NCBI RefSeq assembly: GCF_900094545.1
Contig: NZ_FMAH01000009.1
Span: 1 to 64,000 of the forward strand
From: Martinezella miluonensis
GTDB taxonomy: Bacteria > Pseudomonadota > Alphaproteobacteria > Rhizobiales > Rhizobiaceae
Length of the DNA: 64,000 nt
Reading direction: 5' to 3'
Within the stretch, counting starts at the first letter, position 1. Every line of letters begins with the position of its first letter. The notes beneath the pieces were generated by a model that was given only the letters and a program-made list of their open reading frames with translations, was not told the origin of the DNA and ran no database searches. The position numbers were made by a program, and so were the translations under genes. Below, in pieces: positions 33,526 through 42,975 of the stretch.

Positions 33526-34368
33526 ATGACGGACTTGGCTCCGATTAGCATCAAGACGAAAACCGAAACGCCGCGCTCGGTCGCGGCGTCAACCATTTTG
33601 GGGGTGAGCGTCAAGGCAGCCGTGGCAATCGCGCTCCCGGTGGTGGGATTGCTGTTCTGGGAAATCGCTGTTGCGGCTGGCGGGTTTTCCGGCCGGCTCA
33701 TGCCGCCGCCCTCCAGGGTCGCCATGACCTTGTGGAGGCTTTGGAAATCCGGAGATCTCCTTAATCACATCAGCATCACCACATTCAGGGTCTTGCTTGG
33801 ATTTATCATCGGTGCTGCCCCTGCCACGATTACAGGCGCCATCACCGGCTATTTCGGGCTTGCCCGCCGCCTGGTCGATCCTTCGCTGCAGGCGCTGCGC
33901 TCCATTCCATCAATCGCCTGGGTGCCTTTGTTCATTCTCTGGTTCGGTATTTTCGAGGCCTCGAAGGTGGCGCTGATCGCCGTCGGCGTGTTCTTTCCGG
34001 TCTATCTCGGTGTGTCCGGTGCCATTTTGTCCGTCGATCGGAAGATCGTCGAGGTAGGGCGTATCTTTCGCCTGTCCGGTTTTGCTCTTGTGTCGCGGGT
34101 GATGCTGCCAGCGGTTTTCCCGGCCTATGTAACCGCCCTGCGGTCCGGGCTTGGCCTTGGCTGGATGTTCGTCGTGGCGGCTGAATTCATGGGAGCTTCG
34201 GAAGGGCTCGGCTATCTTCTGGTCGATGGCCAGCAGCTTGGAAAGCCGGATCAGATCATGGCGGCCATCATCACCTTCGCCGTCGTCGGCAAGGTGACGG
34301 ACAGCGTGCTGCTTGGCGCGACAGCACCTTTCCTGACCTGGCAGGACAGTTACGGGCGTGAGGGATGA
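33526..34368 (+). CDS. ABC transporter permease (SsuC/TauC type)
   Basis: A 280-residue membrane subunit with hydrophobic segments from about residue 27. The coupling region reads GRIFRLSGFALVSRVMLPAV and the C-terminal part has GLGWMFVVAAEFMGASEGLG, typical of nitrate/sulfonate permeases. It lies 20 bp after the binding-protein gene and ends just before the ATPase start. Confidence 0.92.
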   Translation: MTDLAPISIKTKTETPRSVAASTILGVSVKAAVAIALPVVGLLFWEIAVAAGGFSGRLMPPPSRVAMTLWRLWKSGDLLNHISITTFRVLLGFIIGAAPATITGAITGYFGLARRLVDPSLQALRSIPSIAWVPLFILWFGIFEASKVALIAVGVFFPVYLGVSGAILSVDRKIVEVGRIFRLSGFALVSRVMLPAVFPAYVTALRSGLGLGWMFVVAAEFMGASEGLGYLLVDGQQLGKPDQIMAAIITFAVVGKVTDSVLLGATAPFLTWQDSYGREG

Positions 34369-34372
34369 GCCG

Positions 34373-35110
34373 ATGCTGACGCTGCGAAAGCTGGGAAAAA
34401 CCTATGCGAACGGCACGCGTGCGCTGGAGGGCTTCTCGCTCGACCTCTCTCCGGGCGAGATCGTGGCCATCATCGGTGGGTCGGGCTGCGGCAAGAGCAC
34501 GCTGCTGCGACTGATCAGCGGCCTGGAAAGCCCGACGCATGGAACGGTCGAACTCAACGGCGATCCGGTCAGCAAGCCGCATCCGCTGATTAATCTGATC
34601 TTTCAGGAGCCACGACTGCTTCCCTGGCTGAGCGTTGCAAATAATGTCGGCTTCGGCCTTGCCGAACTCGGGGGTGATGATCGCCGGCAGCGGGTAGAGG
34701 CCGCCTTGCAAAAGGTCGGTCTTGGAAAATTCGGCGGACGTTGGCCGAAGGAGCTGTCGGGAGGCCAAGCGCAGCGGGTAGCGATTGCCCGCGCGCTGGT
34801 CACCCGGCCGGAAATACTGCTTCTGGACGAACCGTTTTCGGCTCTCGATGCCTTCACGCGCGCCGATCTGCAGGATCACCTGCTCGACATCTGGTCGGAA
34901 ACGCGCCCGACGCTGGTGCTGGTGACGCATGATATTGACGAGGCGCTCGTGCTCGCGGACCGGATCATCGTCATGCGGCCATGGCCTGGCCGTATCCTCG
35001 ACGAGATCAGGATCGACCTGCCGAGGAAGCGCGGTCGGGCATCCGCATCCTTCGAGGCCGCCAAGCGGCAGCTGCTATCGTCGCTCAATAGATCATTGCA
35101 GCCGTCGTGA
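34373..35110 (+). CDS. ABC transporter ATPase (SsuB/TauB type)
   Basis: A 245-residue ATPase with Walker A GGSGCGKST, Q-loop IFQEPRLLPWLSV, signature LSGGQAQR, Walker B ILLLDEPFSALD and switch His in LVTHDIDEALVLADR. The C-terminal PWPGRI..EI.IDLPR is typical of the nitrate/sulfonate class. ATG at 34373 follows GAGGGATGA; a GTG at 34358 overlapping the permease gene is less well placed. Confidence 0.93.
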   Translation: MLTLRKLGKTYANGTRALEGFSLDLSPGEIVAIIGGSGCGKSTLLRLISGLESPTHGTVELNGDPVSKPHPLINLIFQEPRLLPWLSVANNVGFGLAELGGDDRRQRVEAALQKVGLGKFGGRWPKELSGGQAQRVAIARALVTRPEILLLDEPFSALDAFTRADLQDHLLDIWSETRPTLVLVTHDIDEALVLADRIIVMRPWPGRILDEIRIDLPRKRGRASASFEAAKRQLLSSLNRSLQPS

Positions 35111-35284
35111 CGGCGAGAGTGTCGGTCAACGTATGCCATCGCGCCCCCGGATAACATCGCCAATCGCAGCTGCGAAAATTGCGACCTTGCTGGTGCTCGA
35201 ACGAGCGCTAACATCTTTTGCAGTCCGACTTGAGACTGGTAACTTCTCCGAGGTCGAGCACAGTTTGTTAGGCCGGAGTGGTCC

Positions 35285-35655
35285 ATGACCATCGCTTTAC
35301 TCAGGGAGGCGACGTTGGCGGTGGGATGGACGATCACGATCGAGGGGAAGAAGGCCAAGCTCAAGCAATCGCAACGAGAAGGCGAATTCTCGATCGCACG
35401 GCTTCACATCTTCGGTGCTCAACTCCTGACCTACATCCGTTCGAACCGCGGTGCGATCGTCAACTAGGAAGGCGCTACCATACCGGACTTCGAGTCGCCT
35501 CGACTCTCGTCGAGTCGACGGTGAATTCACTCGTCGGCAAGCGGATGGTCAAGAAGCAACAGATGCGCTGGTCCCTCCATGGGTGCTCACATCCTCATGC
35601 CGGTCAGGACGGCCGCATTGAACGGCGAACTCCTCGATCGATTGGATCGCTGATG
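35285..35655 (+). pseudogene. Transposase remnant (ISKra4-like), frameshifted
   Basis: Three frames joined by small deletions read EFSIARLHIFGAQLLTYIRS, then YHTGLRVASTLVESTVNSLV and GKRMVKKQQMRW, then GAHILMPVRTAALNGELLDR. The 'LVES.VN..+.KRMVKKQQMRW...GA.....+RTA.LN' pattern marks the C-terminal half of ISKra4-like transposases. A one-base loss at GTCAACTA-GG (about 35465) and another near 35590 break it. The N-terminal half is absent. The family name is from memory and moderately sure. Confidence 0.65.
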
Positions 35656-35678
35656 CCAATCAATCCGGGCTCGCCGCC

Positions 35679-35879
35679 TTGTCCCGCTTTGCTCGTGTCT
35701 TGCGCCGAGACATCGACGTTTTCCGCAACGCCGTTGACCTTTCCTGGAGCAATGGTCAGGCTGAAGGTCAGATCAACCGCCTGAAAACGATCAAACGCGC
35801 GATGTACGGCAGAGCAGGCCTTGAACTTCTTAGGGCACGGATGATGCCGATCAAAATGGCCGATCTCCACACAAAGTGA
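35679..35879 (+). pseudogene. C-terminal remnant of an ISL3-family transposase
   Basis: The frame reads MSRFARVLRRDIDVFRNAVD and then SWSNGQAEGQINRLKTIKRA and MYGRAGLELLRARM, the C-terminal catalytic end of ISL3/DDE transposases (WSNGQ.EGQ.NRLK..KR.MYGRA). About 65 of some 500 residues remain, next to the other transposase shard. Confidence 0.85.
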
Positions 35880-35888
35880 GGAAGACCC

Positions 35889-36557
35889 TTATTTGGCTCC
35901 CTCGGCGATCTGCATGTAAAGTGCCAATGCCAGAGCCGCATTCAGCATATGCTCGCGCATGATCAAAGCCGCTTCCGTTGCATCGCCGCGCATCATTGCC
36001 CGCAAGATCGCCTCGTGCTCAAGAAATGAAGCTGCCAATCGCTTCGCTTGACGCAGCTGAGTTCTGCGGAACGGTAGAAGCCTTGCACGAAGCCGCATCA
36101 ATTCATCAAACAGAAACTCATTATGCGCGCTGCGGTACAATGTTTCGTGGAAGGACAAGTTGAGCTTGTCATACTGTTCGAAGTCGTCTGCTGCCGCAGC
36201 AAGTTTGGAAGCCTCGTGGATTTCACTAAGTGCCGCACGTTCCATGCCTGTTATTCGATGTGTTGCCAGACGGACGCACATGCATTCCATCTCTGCTGTC
36301 ACTTCGAACATCTCCATCAGTCGTGGCATGGTCAGCGGCAGGACCGCTGCACCACGTCGCGGGCGAATCTCTACCAGGCCGATCGCCTCTAGCTGGCGTA
36401 GAGCCTCCCGCACCGGCGTACGAGAGGCGCCAAAGCGGCTGCTCAGCGTTGCTTCGTCCAAACTTGTGCCAGGCTTTATGGCACCAGAGGAAATCTCATC
36501 CATCAGCACCAATTTAATACGCTGACCGATCGATCCAGCTTCGTCAAATTCCGTCAT
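35889..36557 (-). CDS. GntR-family (FCD) regulator, probably of malonate use
   Basis: A 222-residue regulator. The winged helix holds LDEATLSSRFGASRTPVREA and LRQLEAIGLVEIRPRRG; an FCD all-helical effector domain follows. The start at 36557 (MTEFDEAGSIGQ) matches the family. It is the last gene of the minus-strand madL-madM-acs-gntR set. MatR and MdcY, GntR-type regulators of malonate genes in other bacteria, bind ATTGTATACAAT; a similar ATTGTATATATA lies in the mad/mdc divergent promoter region. The link is inferred. Confidence 0.85.
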   Translation of the reverse strand: MTEFDEAGSIGQRIKLVLMDEISSGAIKPGTSLDEATLSSRFGASRTPVREALRQLEAIGLVEIRPRRGAAVLPLTMPRLMEMFEVTAEMECMCVRLATHRITGMERAALSEIHEASKLAAAADDFEQYDKLNLSFHETLYRSAHNEFLFDELMRLRARLLPFRRTQLRQAKRLAASFLEHEAILRAMMRGDATEAALIMREHMLNAALALALYMQIAEGAK

Positions 36558-36639
36558 TTCAAACCTTGCTTCCGATTTGGCGGGGCAACCATTCAGTTTT
36601 ACACCATCCAATTCGGCAGATAGCAATCACCATGCAACA

Positions 36640-38598
36640 TCAAGCCGCATCCGCCTTGTTCTGTCTGTTGGCGATCAGATCATCGACCACGGCCGGATCG
36701 GCCAGTGTCGATGTATCCCCAAGTGCGCCGAAATCATCTTCGGCGATCTTGCGCAGGATGCGGCGCATGATCTTGCCGGAGCGGGTTTTCGGCAGGCCGG
36801 GGGTGAACTGGATCTTGTCCGGCGAGGCGATCGGGCCGATTTCGGCTCGGACATGCTTCACCAGCTCCTGCCGCAGCGCATCCGAGCCTTCCTGGCCGAC
36901 CATCAGCGTCACATAGCAATAGATGCCCTGACCCTTGATCGCATGCGGATAGCCGACGACGGCGGCTTCCGAGACATGCTTGTGGGATACGAGTGCCGAT
37001 TCCACTTCGGCGGTACCGAGGCGGTGGCCGGAGACGTTGAGTACGTCGTCGACGCGGCCTGTGATCCAGTAATAGCCGTCCTCGTCGCGGCGGCAACCGT
37101 CGCCGGTGAAATATTTGCCCTTGTAGGTGGAGAAGTAGGTCTGGATGAAACGCTCATGGTCGCCATAAACAGTGCGCATCTGGCCGGGCCAGCTGTCGGC
37201 GATGACGAGATTGCCGTCTGCCGCACCTTCCAGCACATTGCCTTCGTTATCGACCAGCTCCGGCTGGACGCCGAAGAAGGGCAGGGTGGCCGAACCGGGC
37301 TTCAGATCGGTCGCACCGGGAAGCGGCGTGATCATGTGGCCGCCGGTTTCCGTCTGCCACCAGGTATCGACGATCGGGCTGCGGCTGTCGCCGACCACCT
37401 TGTAGTACCATTCCCAAGCTTCCGGATTGATGGGTTCACCGACCGTGCCGAGCAGGCGCAGGCTGGAGCGCGACGAACGCTTAACGAAGTGATCGCCGGC
37501 GCCCATCAGCGAACGGATCGCCGTCGGCGCCGTGTAGAAGATATTGACCTTGTGCTTGTCGATGATGTCCCAGAAGCGGCCCTGGTCGGGATAGTTCGGC
37601 ACGCCTTCGAACATCAGCGAGGTCGCCGCATTCGCGAGCGGCCCATAGACGATATAGGAGTGGCCGGTCACCCAGCCCACATCGGCCGTGCACCAGTAGA
37701 TATCGCCGGGGTGATAATCGAACGTATATTCATGCGTCATCGCCGCATAGACGAGATAGCCGCCTGTCGTATGCAGCACGCCCTTCGGCTTGCCCGTCGA
37801 GCCTGAGGTGTAGAGAATGAACAGCGGGTCTTCCGCCTTCATTTTCGCTGGCGGACAATCCGCTTTCACCTTCGCGGTTGCCTCGTGGTACCAGATATCG
37901 CGGCCGGCTTCCCAGGCGACCTTTCCGCCGGTGCGGCGCACCACCAGCACAGTCTTGACCTCGACCTTCTGCTTGGCGGCGATCTGGACGGCCTTGTCGG
38001 TGTTTTCCTTCAGCGGAATGGTCTTGCCGCCGCGAACGCCTTCATCGCAGGTGATGACGAAGGTCGATTCGCAGTCAACGATGCGGCCACCCAGCGCTTC
38101 AGGCGAAAAGCCGCCGAAGACGACGGAATGCACCGCGCCGATGCGGGCGCAGGCCAGCATCGCGTAAGCCGCTTCCGGGATCATCGGCATATAGATGGTG
38201 ACGCGGTCGCCCTTCTTGACGCCCTGCTTCTTCAAGACGTTCGCCAGCCGGCAGACCTGCTCGTAAAGCTCGTTATAGGTGACCTTCTTGTCGATATAGG
38301 AATTGTCGCCTTCCCAGATGAACGCGACACGGTCGCCATGTTTCTTCAGGTGCCGGTCGATGCAATTGTAGGAGACGTTGGTGACGCCGTCCTCGAACCA
38401 TTTGATCGAGACCTTGCCGGTAAACGACGTGTTCTTCACCTTGGTATAGGGCTTGAACCAGTCGATGCGTTTGCCGTGCTTGCCCCAGAATTTGTCGGGA
38501 TCCTCGACGCTCTGCTGATACCATTTCTGATATTTCGCCTGGTCGATCAAAGCGCGCGCCTTGACCGGCTTCGTCACCGGATGAATCTTTTCCGACAT
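36640..38598 (-). CDS. acs: Acetyl-CoA synthetase
   Basis: A 652-residue AMP-forming enzyme making acetyl-CoA from acetate, ATP and CoA. The adenylation motif [20 protein letters not shown], the [20 protein letters not shown] region and the C-terminal [12 protein letters not shown], whose lysine is the acetylation-regulated catalytic residue, are all present. The start at 38598 ([11 protein letters not shown]) follows GAGGAGGAAAC. In this cluster it would capture the acetate released by malonate decarboxylase. A second chromosomal acs is likely, making this a dedicated copy. Confidence 0.97.
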   Translation of the reverse strand: MSEKIHPVTKPVKARALIDQAKYQKWYQQSVEDPDKFWGKHGKRIDWFKPYTKVKNTSFTGKVSIKWFEDGVTNVSYNCIDRHLKKHGDRVAFIWEGDNSYIDKKVTYNELYEQVCRLANVLKKQGVKKGDRVTIYMPMIPEAAYAMLACARIGAVHSVVFGGFSPEALGGRIVDCESTFVITCDEGVRGGKTIPLKENTDKAVQIAAKQKVEVKTVLVVRRTGGKVAWEAGRDIWYHEATAKVKADCPPAKMKAEDPLFILYTSGSTGKPKGVLHTTGGYLVYAAMTHEYTFDYHPGDIYWCTADVGWVTGHSYIVYGPLANAATSLMFEGVPNYPDQGRFWDIIDKHKVNIFYTAPTAIRSLMGAGDHFVKRSSRSSLRLLGTVGEPINPEAWEWYYKVVGDSRSPIVDTWWQTETGGHMITPLPGATDLKPGSATLPFFGVQPELVDNEGNVLEGAADGNLVIADSWPGQMRTVYGDHERFIQTYFSTYKGKYFTGDGCRRDEDGYYWITGRVDDVLNVSGHRLGTAEVESALVSHKHVSEAAVVGYPHAIKGQGIYCYVTLMVGQEGSDALRQELVKHVRAEIGPIASPDKIQFTPGLPKTRSGKIMRRILRKIAEDDFGALGDTSTLADPAVVDDLIANRQNKADAA

Positions 38599-38722
38599 TG
38601 TTTCCTCCTCGAATTCCCCATTGCGTGATTCTGATGCACGCATATCGCCTCGATCATCGTTGAAGCCCGCTTATTGAACGAGATACCGGCCGGCCAGTGG
38701 CCGCCGGCATATTCATGTTGTT

Positions 38723-39487
38723 TCAGCCCCCTACGATCGCTCGCACGGCAAGATAAAGGATCGAAGGTGCAACAAGGCAGCCCAGCCCCGTATGAAACGT
38801 CGCCGTCAGCGCGCCATAAGGAACGAGACGACGATCGGTCGCCGCCAAGCCGCCCGACACGCCGCTGACGGTTCCCATCAACCCACCGAACACCATGGCG
38901 CTGCGAGGATTGTCGAGACCGATCGCCTTGGCGACGATCGGGGTTCCGACCATGACAAGGACTGCCTTGAAAACACCGGTCGCAATGGACAACGCGATCA
39001 CGGCCGAGCTCGCACCCAAAGCTGCCCCCGTCACCGGACCTACGATGTAGGTTATCGCACCGGCACCGATCGTTGTGATGGAAACGGCATCCGTATAGCC
39101 GAAGGCGATGGCTAACAAGGAGCCGACGATGAACGGGAGCAGCGTGCCAAGGCCCAGGGCCAGTGCCCCGACGGCACCAGCCTTTCGCGCCTGGGCGACG
39201 TCCACTTCAAAGGCCGTGGCGACGATGGCGAAATCACGCAGCATCGCTCCGCCCAGCAGACCGATGCCACTGAGGATTGGAATATCCACCACCCCTTTCT
39301 CGCCTCCGGTCCACAGACCAGCAGCAAAGGCTGCAGCGAGCCCCAGAACGATTGCGATAGCCGAGCCGTGGACGCGGCCGAACAGGATATGTTTCGAAAT
39401 GGCATTCGACAGCCACATGACCAATCCGACGATCGCAAACGCGGTGAGCAGGCTGTTGGCGGTCAGGCCGTGTTTCAAGATCTCCAT
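38723..39487 (-). CDS. madM: Malonate transporter subunit MadM
   Basis: A 254-residue membrane protein of the MadM family, the larger half of the sodium-dependent malonate/H+ importer MadLM first described in Malonomonas. Hydrophobic segments fill the protein, with GAGAITYIVGPVTGAALGAS and VFGGLMGTVSGVSGGLAATD as recognisable blocks. Its start is 11 bp after the madL stop. Confidence 0.9.
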   Translation of the reverse strand: MEILKHGLTANSLLTAFAIVGLVMWLSNAISKHILFGRVHGSAIAIVLGLAAAFAAGLWTGGEKGVVDIPILSGIGLLGGAMLRDFAIVATAFEVDVAQARKAGAVGALALGLGTLLPFIVGSLLAIAFGYTDAVSITTIGAGAITYIVGPVTGAALGASSAVIALSIATGVFKAVLVMVGTPIVAKAIGLDNPRSAMVFGGLMGTVSGVSGGLAATDRRLVPYGALTATFHTGLGCLVAPSILYLAVRAIVGG

Positions 39488-39498
39488 GGCAGCCTCCC

Positions 39499-39921
39499 TC
39501 AGACCGGGTTGCCGGAGGCAGCGAGTTCACCCCTAGCTTTCGCTTCGATTTCATCCATCGTTTCGCCTCTCCGACCGATACGACTCATCAGCGCGACGGT
39601 TGCGAAGCAAAGCAAAACGGTCACGATCCCGGCAATCAGCACCAGCGGACCGCTGCGTGCAGCCACGAGCACGTTTTGCTGCGCCGCCATGGCAACGACG
39701 ATCGGAATGTAAAGAGCTCCCCAGAACTCGACGCCGAGTTTGAGCGGTGGCGTCAACAATCCCCGTCTGTTCAGCCATAGCCGCGTGGCGATGAGCAGGA
39801 TCATGGCAATGCCGACACCGCCGACATTCGCCTTCACGCCAAGCGCCATCCCCAGGAGATCACCAAGGATGCTCCCAAAGAGGGTACAAAGGGCAAGCAT
39901 TGCGACACCGGAGATCACCAT
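39499..39921 (-). CDS. madL: Malonate transporter subunit MadL
   Basis: A 140-residue membrane protein with about four hydrophobic helices: MLALCTLFGSILGDLLGMAL, GVGIAMILLIATRLWLNR, then two more before the cytosolic tail MDEIEAKARGELAAS. GDLLG...ANVGGVG is characteristic of MadL. The start at 39921 (MVISGVAM) follows GGGGAGGGT; a long upstream extension is antisense to mdcA. First gene of the minus-strand arm of the malonate cluster. Confidence 0.88.
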   Translation of the reverse strand: MVISGVAMLALCTLFGSILGDLLGMALGVKANVGGVGIAMILLIATRLWLNRRGLLTPPLKLGVEFWGALYIPIVVAMAAQQNVLVAARSGPLVLIAGIVTVLLCFATVALMSRIGRRGETMDEIEAKARGELAASGNPV

Positions 39922-40038
39922 GGATGACCCTCCCCGCATGCGCGCCCGAAGAAATACAAGATCGACATTTGTTCTCCTCCCATGAATACAAAAGTGCCGT
40001 ATATCGAAATTAAAATACACATTATTGCGCTTTTTGCA

Positions 40039-40050
40039 ATTGTATATATA
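40039..40050. promoter_or_regulatory. Candidate GntR operator in the madL/mdcA divergent promoter
   Basis: ATTGTATATATA lies in the 174-bp space between madL and mdcA. It resembles ATTGTATACAAT, the site known for malonate regulators MdcY/MatR, in its first eight bases, but the second half-site is imperfect. It lies 46 bp before the mdcA ATG, close to where RNA polymerase would bind. Confidence 0.45.
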
Positions 40051-40095
40051 GTGAACGCACAAAAACGCTCTCTTGCGCATACAAAGGGCAATCGA

Positions 40096-41745
40096 ATGCG
40101 AGATTGGAACACAAAGGGTCGCGACAGGCTGGCACGCCTCGAAGCCGGACAGCGTTTCTCTGCCGGTAAGCTTGTCGACCCCCAGCACCTTGTTGCTTTC
40201 CTGGAAGCGATCCTCAAGCCCGGGGATCGAGTTTGCCTTGAGGGCGACAACCAAAAACAAGCCGACCTGCTGGCGAGAGGGCTGTCTAAAGTCGATGTCG
40301 CCAAGATACATGACCTGCACATGGTGCAATCGGGTGTGGTCTTGCCGGAGCACCTCGACATTTTCGAAAGCGGCATCGCGCGACGGCTTGATTTTTCTTA
40401 TTCCGGCCCGCAATCGGCCCGCATCGCGCGCATGATGTTCGGCGGCCAGATCGAACTGGGTGCCGTTCACACCTATCTGGAACTCTTTGCCCGTTACTTT
40501 ATCGATCTGACGCCACAGGTGGCGCTGATTGCCGCGGTCAGCGCGGACAAGGCGGGAAACCTTTATACCGGGCCAAATACGGAGGACACGCCAACGGTCG
40601 TGGAGGCGACAAGCTTCGGCAAGGGGCTGGTCGTTGCCCAGGTGGGCGAGATCGTCGATCGCGTGCCGCGCGTCGACATTCCTGCCGACCAGGTTCATTT
40701 CGTGGTTGACGCCAAACGCCCCTTCTATGTGGAGCCGCTGTTCACGCGCGACCCTGCGGCCATTACCGAAACGCAAATCCTGACGGCAATGCTGGCTATC
40801 AAGGGACTATATGCGCCCTATGGCGTGCGCCGTCTGAACCATGGCATCGGCTTCAACACCGCAGCCATTGAGCTGCTGCTACCGACATATGGCGAACGAC
40901 TGGGATTGAAGGGCAAGGTCTGCACGCACTGGGCGCTGAATCCTCACCCCACCCTGATCCCCGCCATCGAGGCCGGATGGGTGGAGCAGATCCATTGCTT
41001 CGGGTCGGAAGTGGGCATGGAAAACTATATGCAGGCCCGCCCCGACATTTTTTTCACCGGGCCTGACGGCTCGCTGCGCTCCAACCGAGCCTTCTGCCAG
41101 ACCGCCGGGCTTTATGCTTGCGATATGTTCATCGGCTCGACTTTGCAGATCGATCTTTCCGGCCACAGTTCGACCGTGACTGGCAGCCGCATCGCAGGTT
41201 TCGGCGGCGCTCCCAACATGGGATCAGATGCGCGAGGGCGCCGTCATCCGAGCGAACCTTGGTTGCGCGCCGGCAGGGAAGCCGACCCTACCGCAGCCAC
41301 CCCTGCCCTGCGCCGCGGGCGCAAGCTGGTCGTCCAGATTGGTGAAACCTTCGGTGATGGCATGGTGCCGATGTTCGTCGAGCGTCTGGCCGCCCTGGAT
41401 CTGGCCGACAAGCTGCAGCTCGATCTGGCTCCTGTGATGGTTTACGGTGACGACGTCAGCCACATCGTGACGGAAGAAGGGATCGCCAATCTGCTGCTGT
41501 GCCGTAACAAGGACGAGCGGGAACAGGCGATCCGTGGCGTGGCCGGTTACACTGAGGTCGGCCGCGCCCGGGACCGCAAGATGGTGGAGCATTTACGCCA
41601 GCGCAAAGTCATCCAGCGTCCGGAAGATCTTGGAATAGACCCATTGGATGCCGATCGCAGCCTGCTGGCTGCCCATTCCATCAAGGATCTGATGCTTGCC
41701 TCCGGCGGCCTGTACAGGCCGCCTACCCGATTCCGCAATTGGTAA
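40096..41745 (+). CDS. mdcA: Malonate decarboxylase alpha subunit (acetyl-ACP:malonate ACP transferase)
   Basis: A 549-residue subunit that moves the acyl carrier from acetate to malonate, releasing acetate. Motifs include FGGQIELGAVHTYLELFARY, GVRRLNHGIGFNTAAIELLL and IGETFGDGMVPMFVERLAAL, all typical of MdcA. The start at 40096 (MRDWNTKGRDRL) follows GGGCAATCG weakly but matches family N-termini; 38 further codons upstream cover the promoter. First gene of the seven-gene mdc operon. Confidence 0.95.
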   Translation: MRDWNTKGRDRLARLEAGQRFSAGKLVDPQHLVAFLEAILKPGDRVCLEGDNQKQADLLARGLSKVDVAKIHDLHMVQSGVVLPEHLDIFESGIARRLDFSYSGPQSARIARMMFGGQIELGAVHTYLELFARYFIDLTPQVALIAAVSADKAGNLYTGPNTEDTPTVVEATSFGKGLVVAQVGEIVDRVPRVDIPADQVHFVVDAKRPFYVEPLFTRDPAAITETQILTAMLAIKGLYAPYGVRRLNHGIGFNTAAIELLLPTYGERLGLKGKVCTHWALNPHPTLIPAIEAGWVEQIHCFGSEVGMENYMQARPDIFFTGPDGSLRSNRAFCQTAGLYACDMFIGSTLQIDLSGHSSTVTGSRIAGFGGAPNMGSDARGRRHPSEPWLRAGREADPTAATPALRRGRKLVVQIGETFGDGMVPMFVERLAALDLADKLQLDLAPVMVYGDDVSHIVTEEGIANLLLCRNKDEREQAIRGVAGYTEVGRARDRKMVEHLRQRKVIQRPEDLGIDPLDADRSLLAAHSIKDLMLASGGLYRPPTRFRNW

Positions 41746-41755
41746 GGCCGATACC

Positions 41756-42067
41756 ATGGAAAATCTGCTCTATGAATTGAAAACAACCCAGGCCGGCGGA
41801 ACTCGCATCGTCGCCGTGGTGGGCGTCGTCGCTTCGGGTAACCTCGAAGTATTACTTGAACGGCGGGAGGCGCCCGACCGTTGCGTCATCGAGATAGCGA
41901 CACCCGCGCATGGTTTCACCGAGCTTTGGGCAGCGGTTACCGAAGATTTCGCGGCGCGCTCGGCCGCCGGCGGTCTACGCATCACGATCAATGATGGCGG
42001 CGCACGGCCTGACATGGTGGCGCTGCGCCTTGCCCAGGGCGTACGGCTGATGGAGAAGCCAGAATGA
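41756..42067 (+). CDS. mdcC: Malonate decarboxylase acyl carrier protein (delta subunit)
   Basis: A 103-residue carrier that holds malonyl and acetyl groups on a 2'-(5''-triphosphoribosyl)-3'-dephospho-CoA arm. The attachment serine is S27 in VVASGNLEVLLERRE, which corresponds to the family GSGDLEVL. The start at 41756 (MENLLYELKT) is 10 bp after mdcA; the stop overlaps mdcD by 4 bp. Confidence 0.93.
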   Translation: MENLLYELKTTQAGGTRIVAVVGVVASGNLEVLLERREAPDRCVIEIATPAHGFTELWAAVTEDFAARSAAGGLRITINDGGARPDMVALRLAQGVRLMEKPE

Positions 42068-42975
42068 ACAATCCTCACACGCTGCGCCGAAGCTGGTATG
42101 AAGAATCTGCTCGTGGCCGGTTGTCGCATCTGCTCGATGCCGACAGCTTCACCGAATTCTTAGGCCCGGAACGGCGGGAGACGAGCCCTCACCTTGCGCT
42201 CTTCGATTTGCCACGGCAGTTCGATGACGGCATCATCGTCGGCACCGGCCGCATCGACAGCCGCCCCGTTCTGGTGGCTGCCCAGGAAGGGCGCTTCATG
42301 GGCGGTGCGATTGGCGAAGTGCACGGCGCCAAGCTGACAGGCCTGCTGCGTGCTGCGAGCAAGATGCGGCGGGATATCGTCATTCTCTTCGACACGGGTG
42401 GCGTGCGCCTGCAGGAGGCCAATGCCGGTGAACTGGCGATTTCCGAGATCATCCGAGCCGTGCTGGATGCGAGATCCGATGGCGTGCGCGTCATCGGGCT
42501 GCTTGGTGGCAGGGCGGGCTGCTACGGCGGCGGCAGTCTGATTGCCGGCTGCTGTTCGGCGCTCGTCATCTCCGAGCAGGGGCGCCTGTCCGTTTCCGGG
42601 CCGGAGGTTATCGAGACGAACAAAGGCGTGGAAGAATTCGACTCCCGCGATCGGGCCTTGGTCTGGCGAACCATGGGGGGCAAGCATCGCTACCTGATTG
42701 GCGGGGTTGATGCCTTCGTCGAAGACGACATCGCCGCCTTCCGGGCTGGTGCGATTGCCGCGCTACAACGGCCAGCCACCTTGGACCACGCGGTGCTCGA
42801 AGCGGAGCAGACGCGGCTCGAAGATCGATTGCGCCATTTTGGCCATGCCCATGACGCTACGGAGATATGGGCGCGGCTACATATTGAGCACCCCGGCGAG
42901 ATACCGGAACAGGACATCGAGACCTTCCTCACCACAGCCAATATCCATCGGGAGAGTGCCGATGCAGCTCGCTGA
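42064..42975 (+). CDS. mdcD: Malonate decarboxylase beta subunit
   Basis: A 303-residue carboxyltransferase-like subunit that with MdcE decarboxylates malonyl-ACP. The crotonase-like core shows FMGGAIGEVHGAKLTGLLRA, LFDTGGVRLQEANAGE and RAGCYGGGSLIAGCCSALV. Start overlaps mdcC by 4 bp and the 3' end overlaps mdcE by 14 bp, so the set is translated as a coupled unit. Confidence 0.94.
   Translation: MNNPHTLRRSWYEESARGRLSHLLDADSFTEFLGPERRETSPHLALFDLPRQFDDGIIVGTGRIDSRPVLVAAQEGRFMGGAIGEVHGAKLTGLLRAASKMRRDIVILFDTGGVRLQEANAGELAISEIIRAVLDARSDGVRVIGLLGGRAGCYGGGSLIAGCCSALVISEQGRLSVSGPEVIETNKGVEEFDSRDRALVWRTMGGKHRYLIGGVDAFVEDDIAAFRAGAIAALQRPATLDHAVLEAEQTRLEDRLRHFGHAHDATEIWARLHIEHPGEIPEQDIETFLTTANIHRESADAAR

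Noticed and set aside
36577-37806. 409-codon plus-strand frame
   Set aside because: Antisense to acs; composition typical of a shadow frame.
38640-38722. GC-rich inverted repeat between madM and acs as a terminator
   Set aside because: Palindromic GGCCGGCC-type sequence but no T-run, and the genes appear to form one operon.
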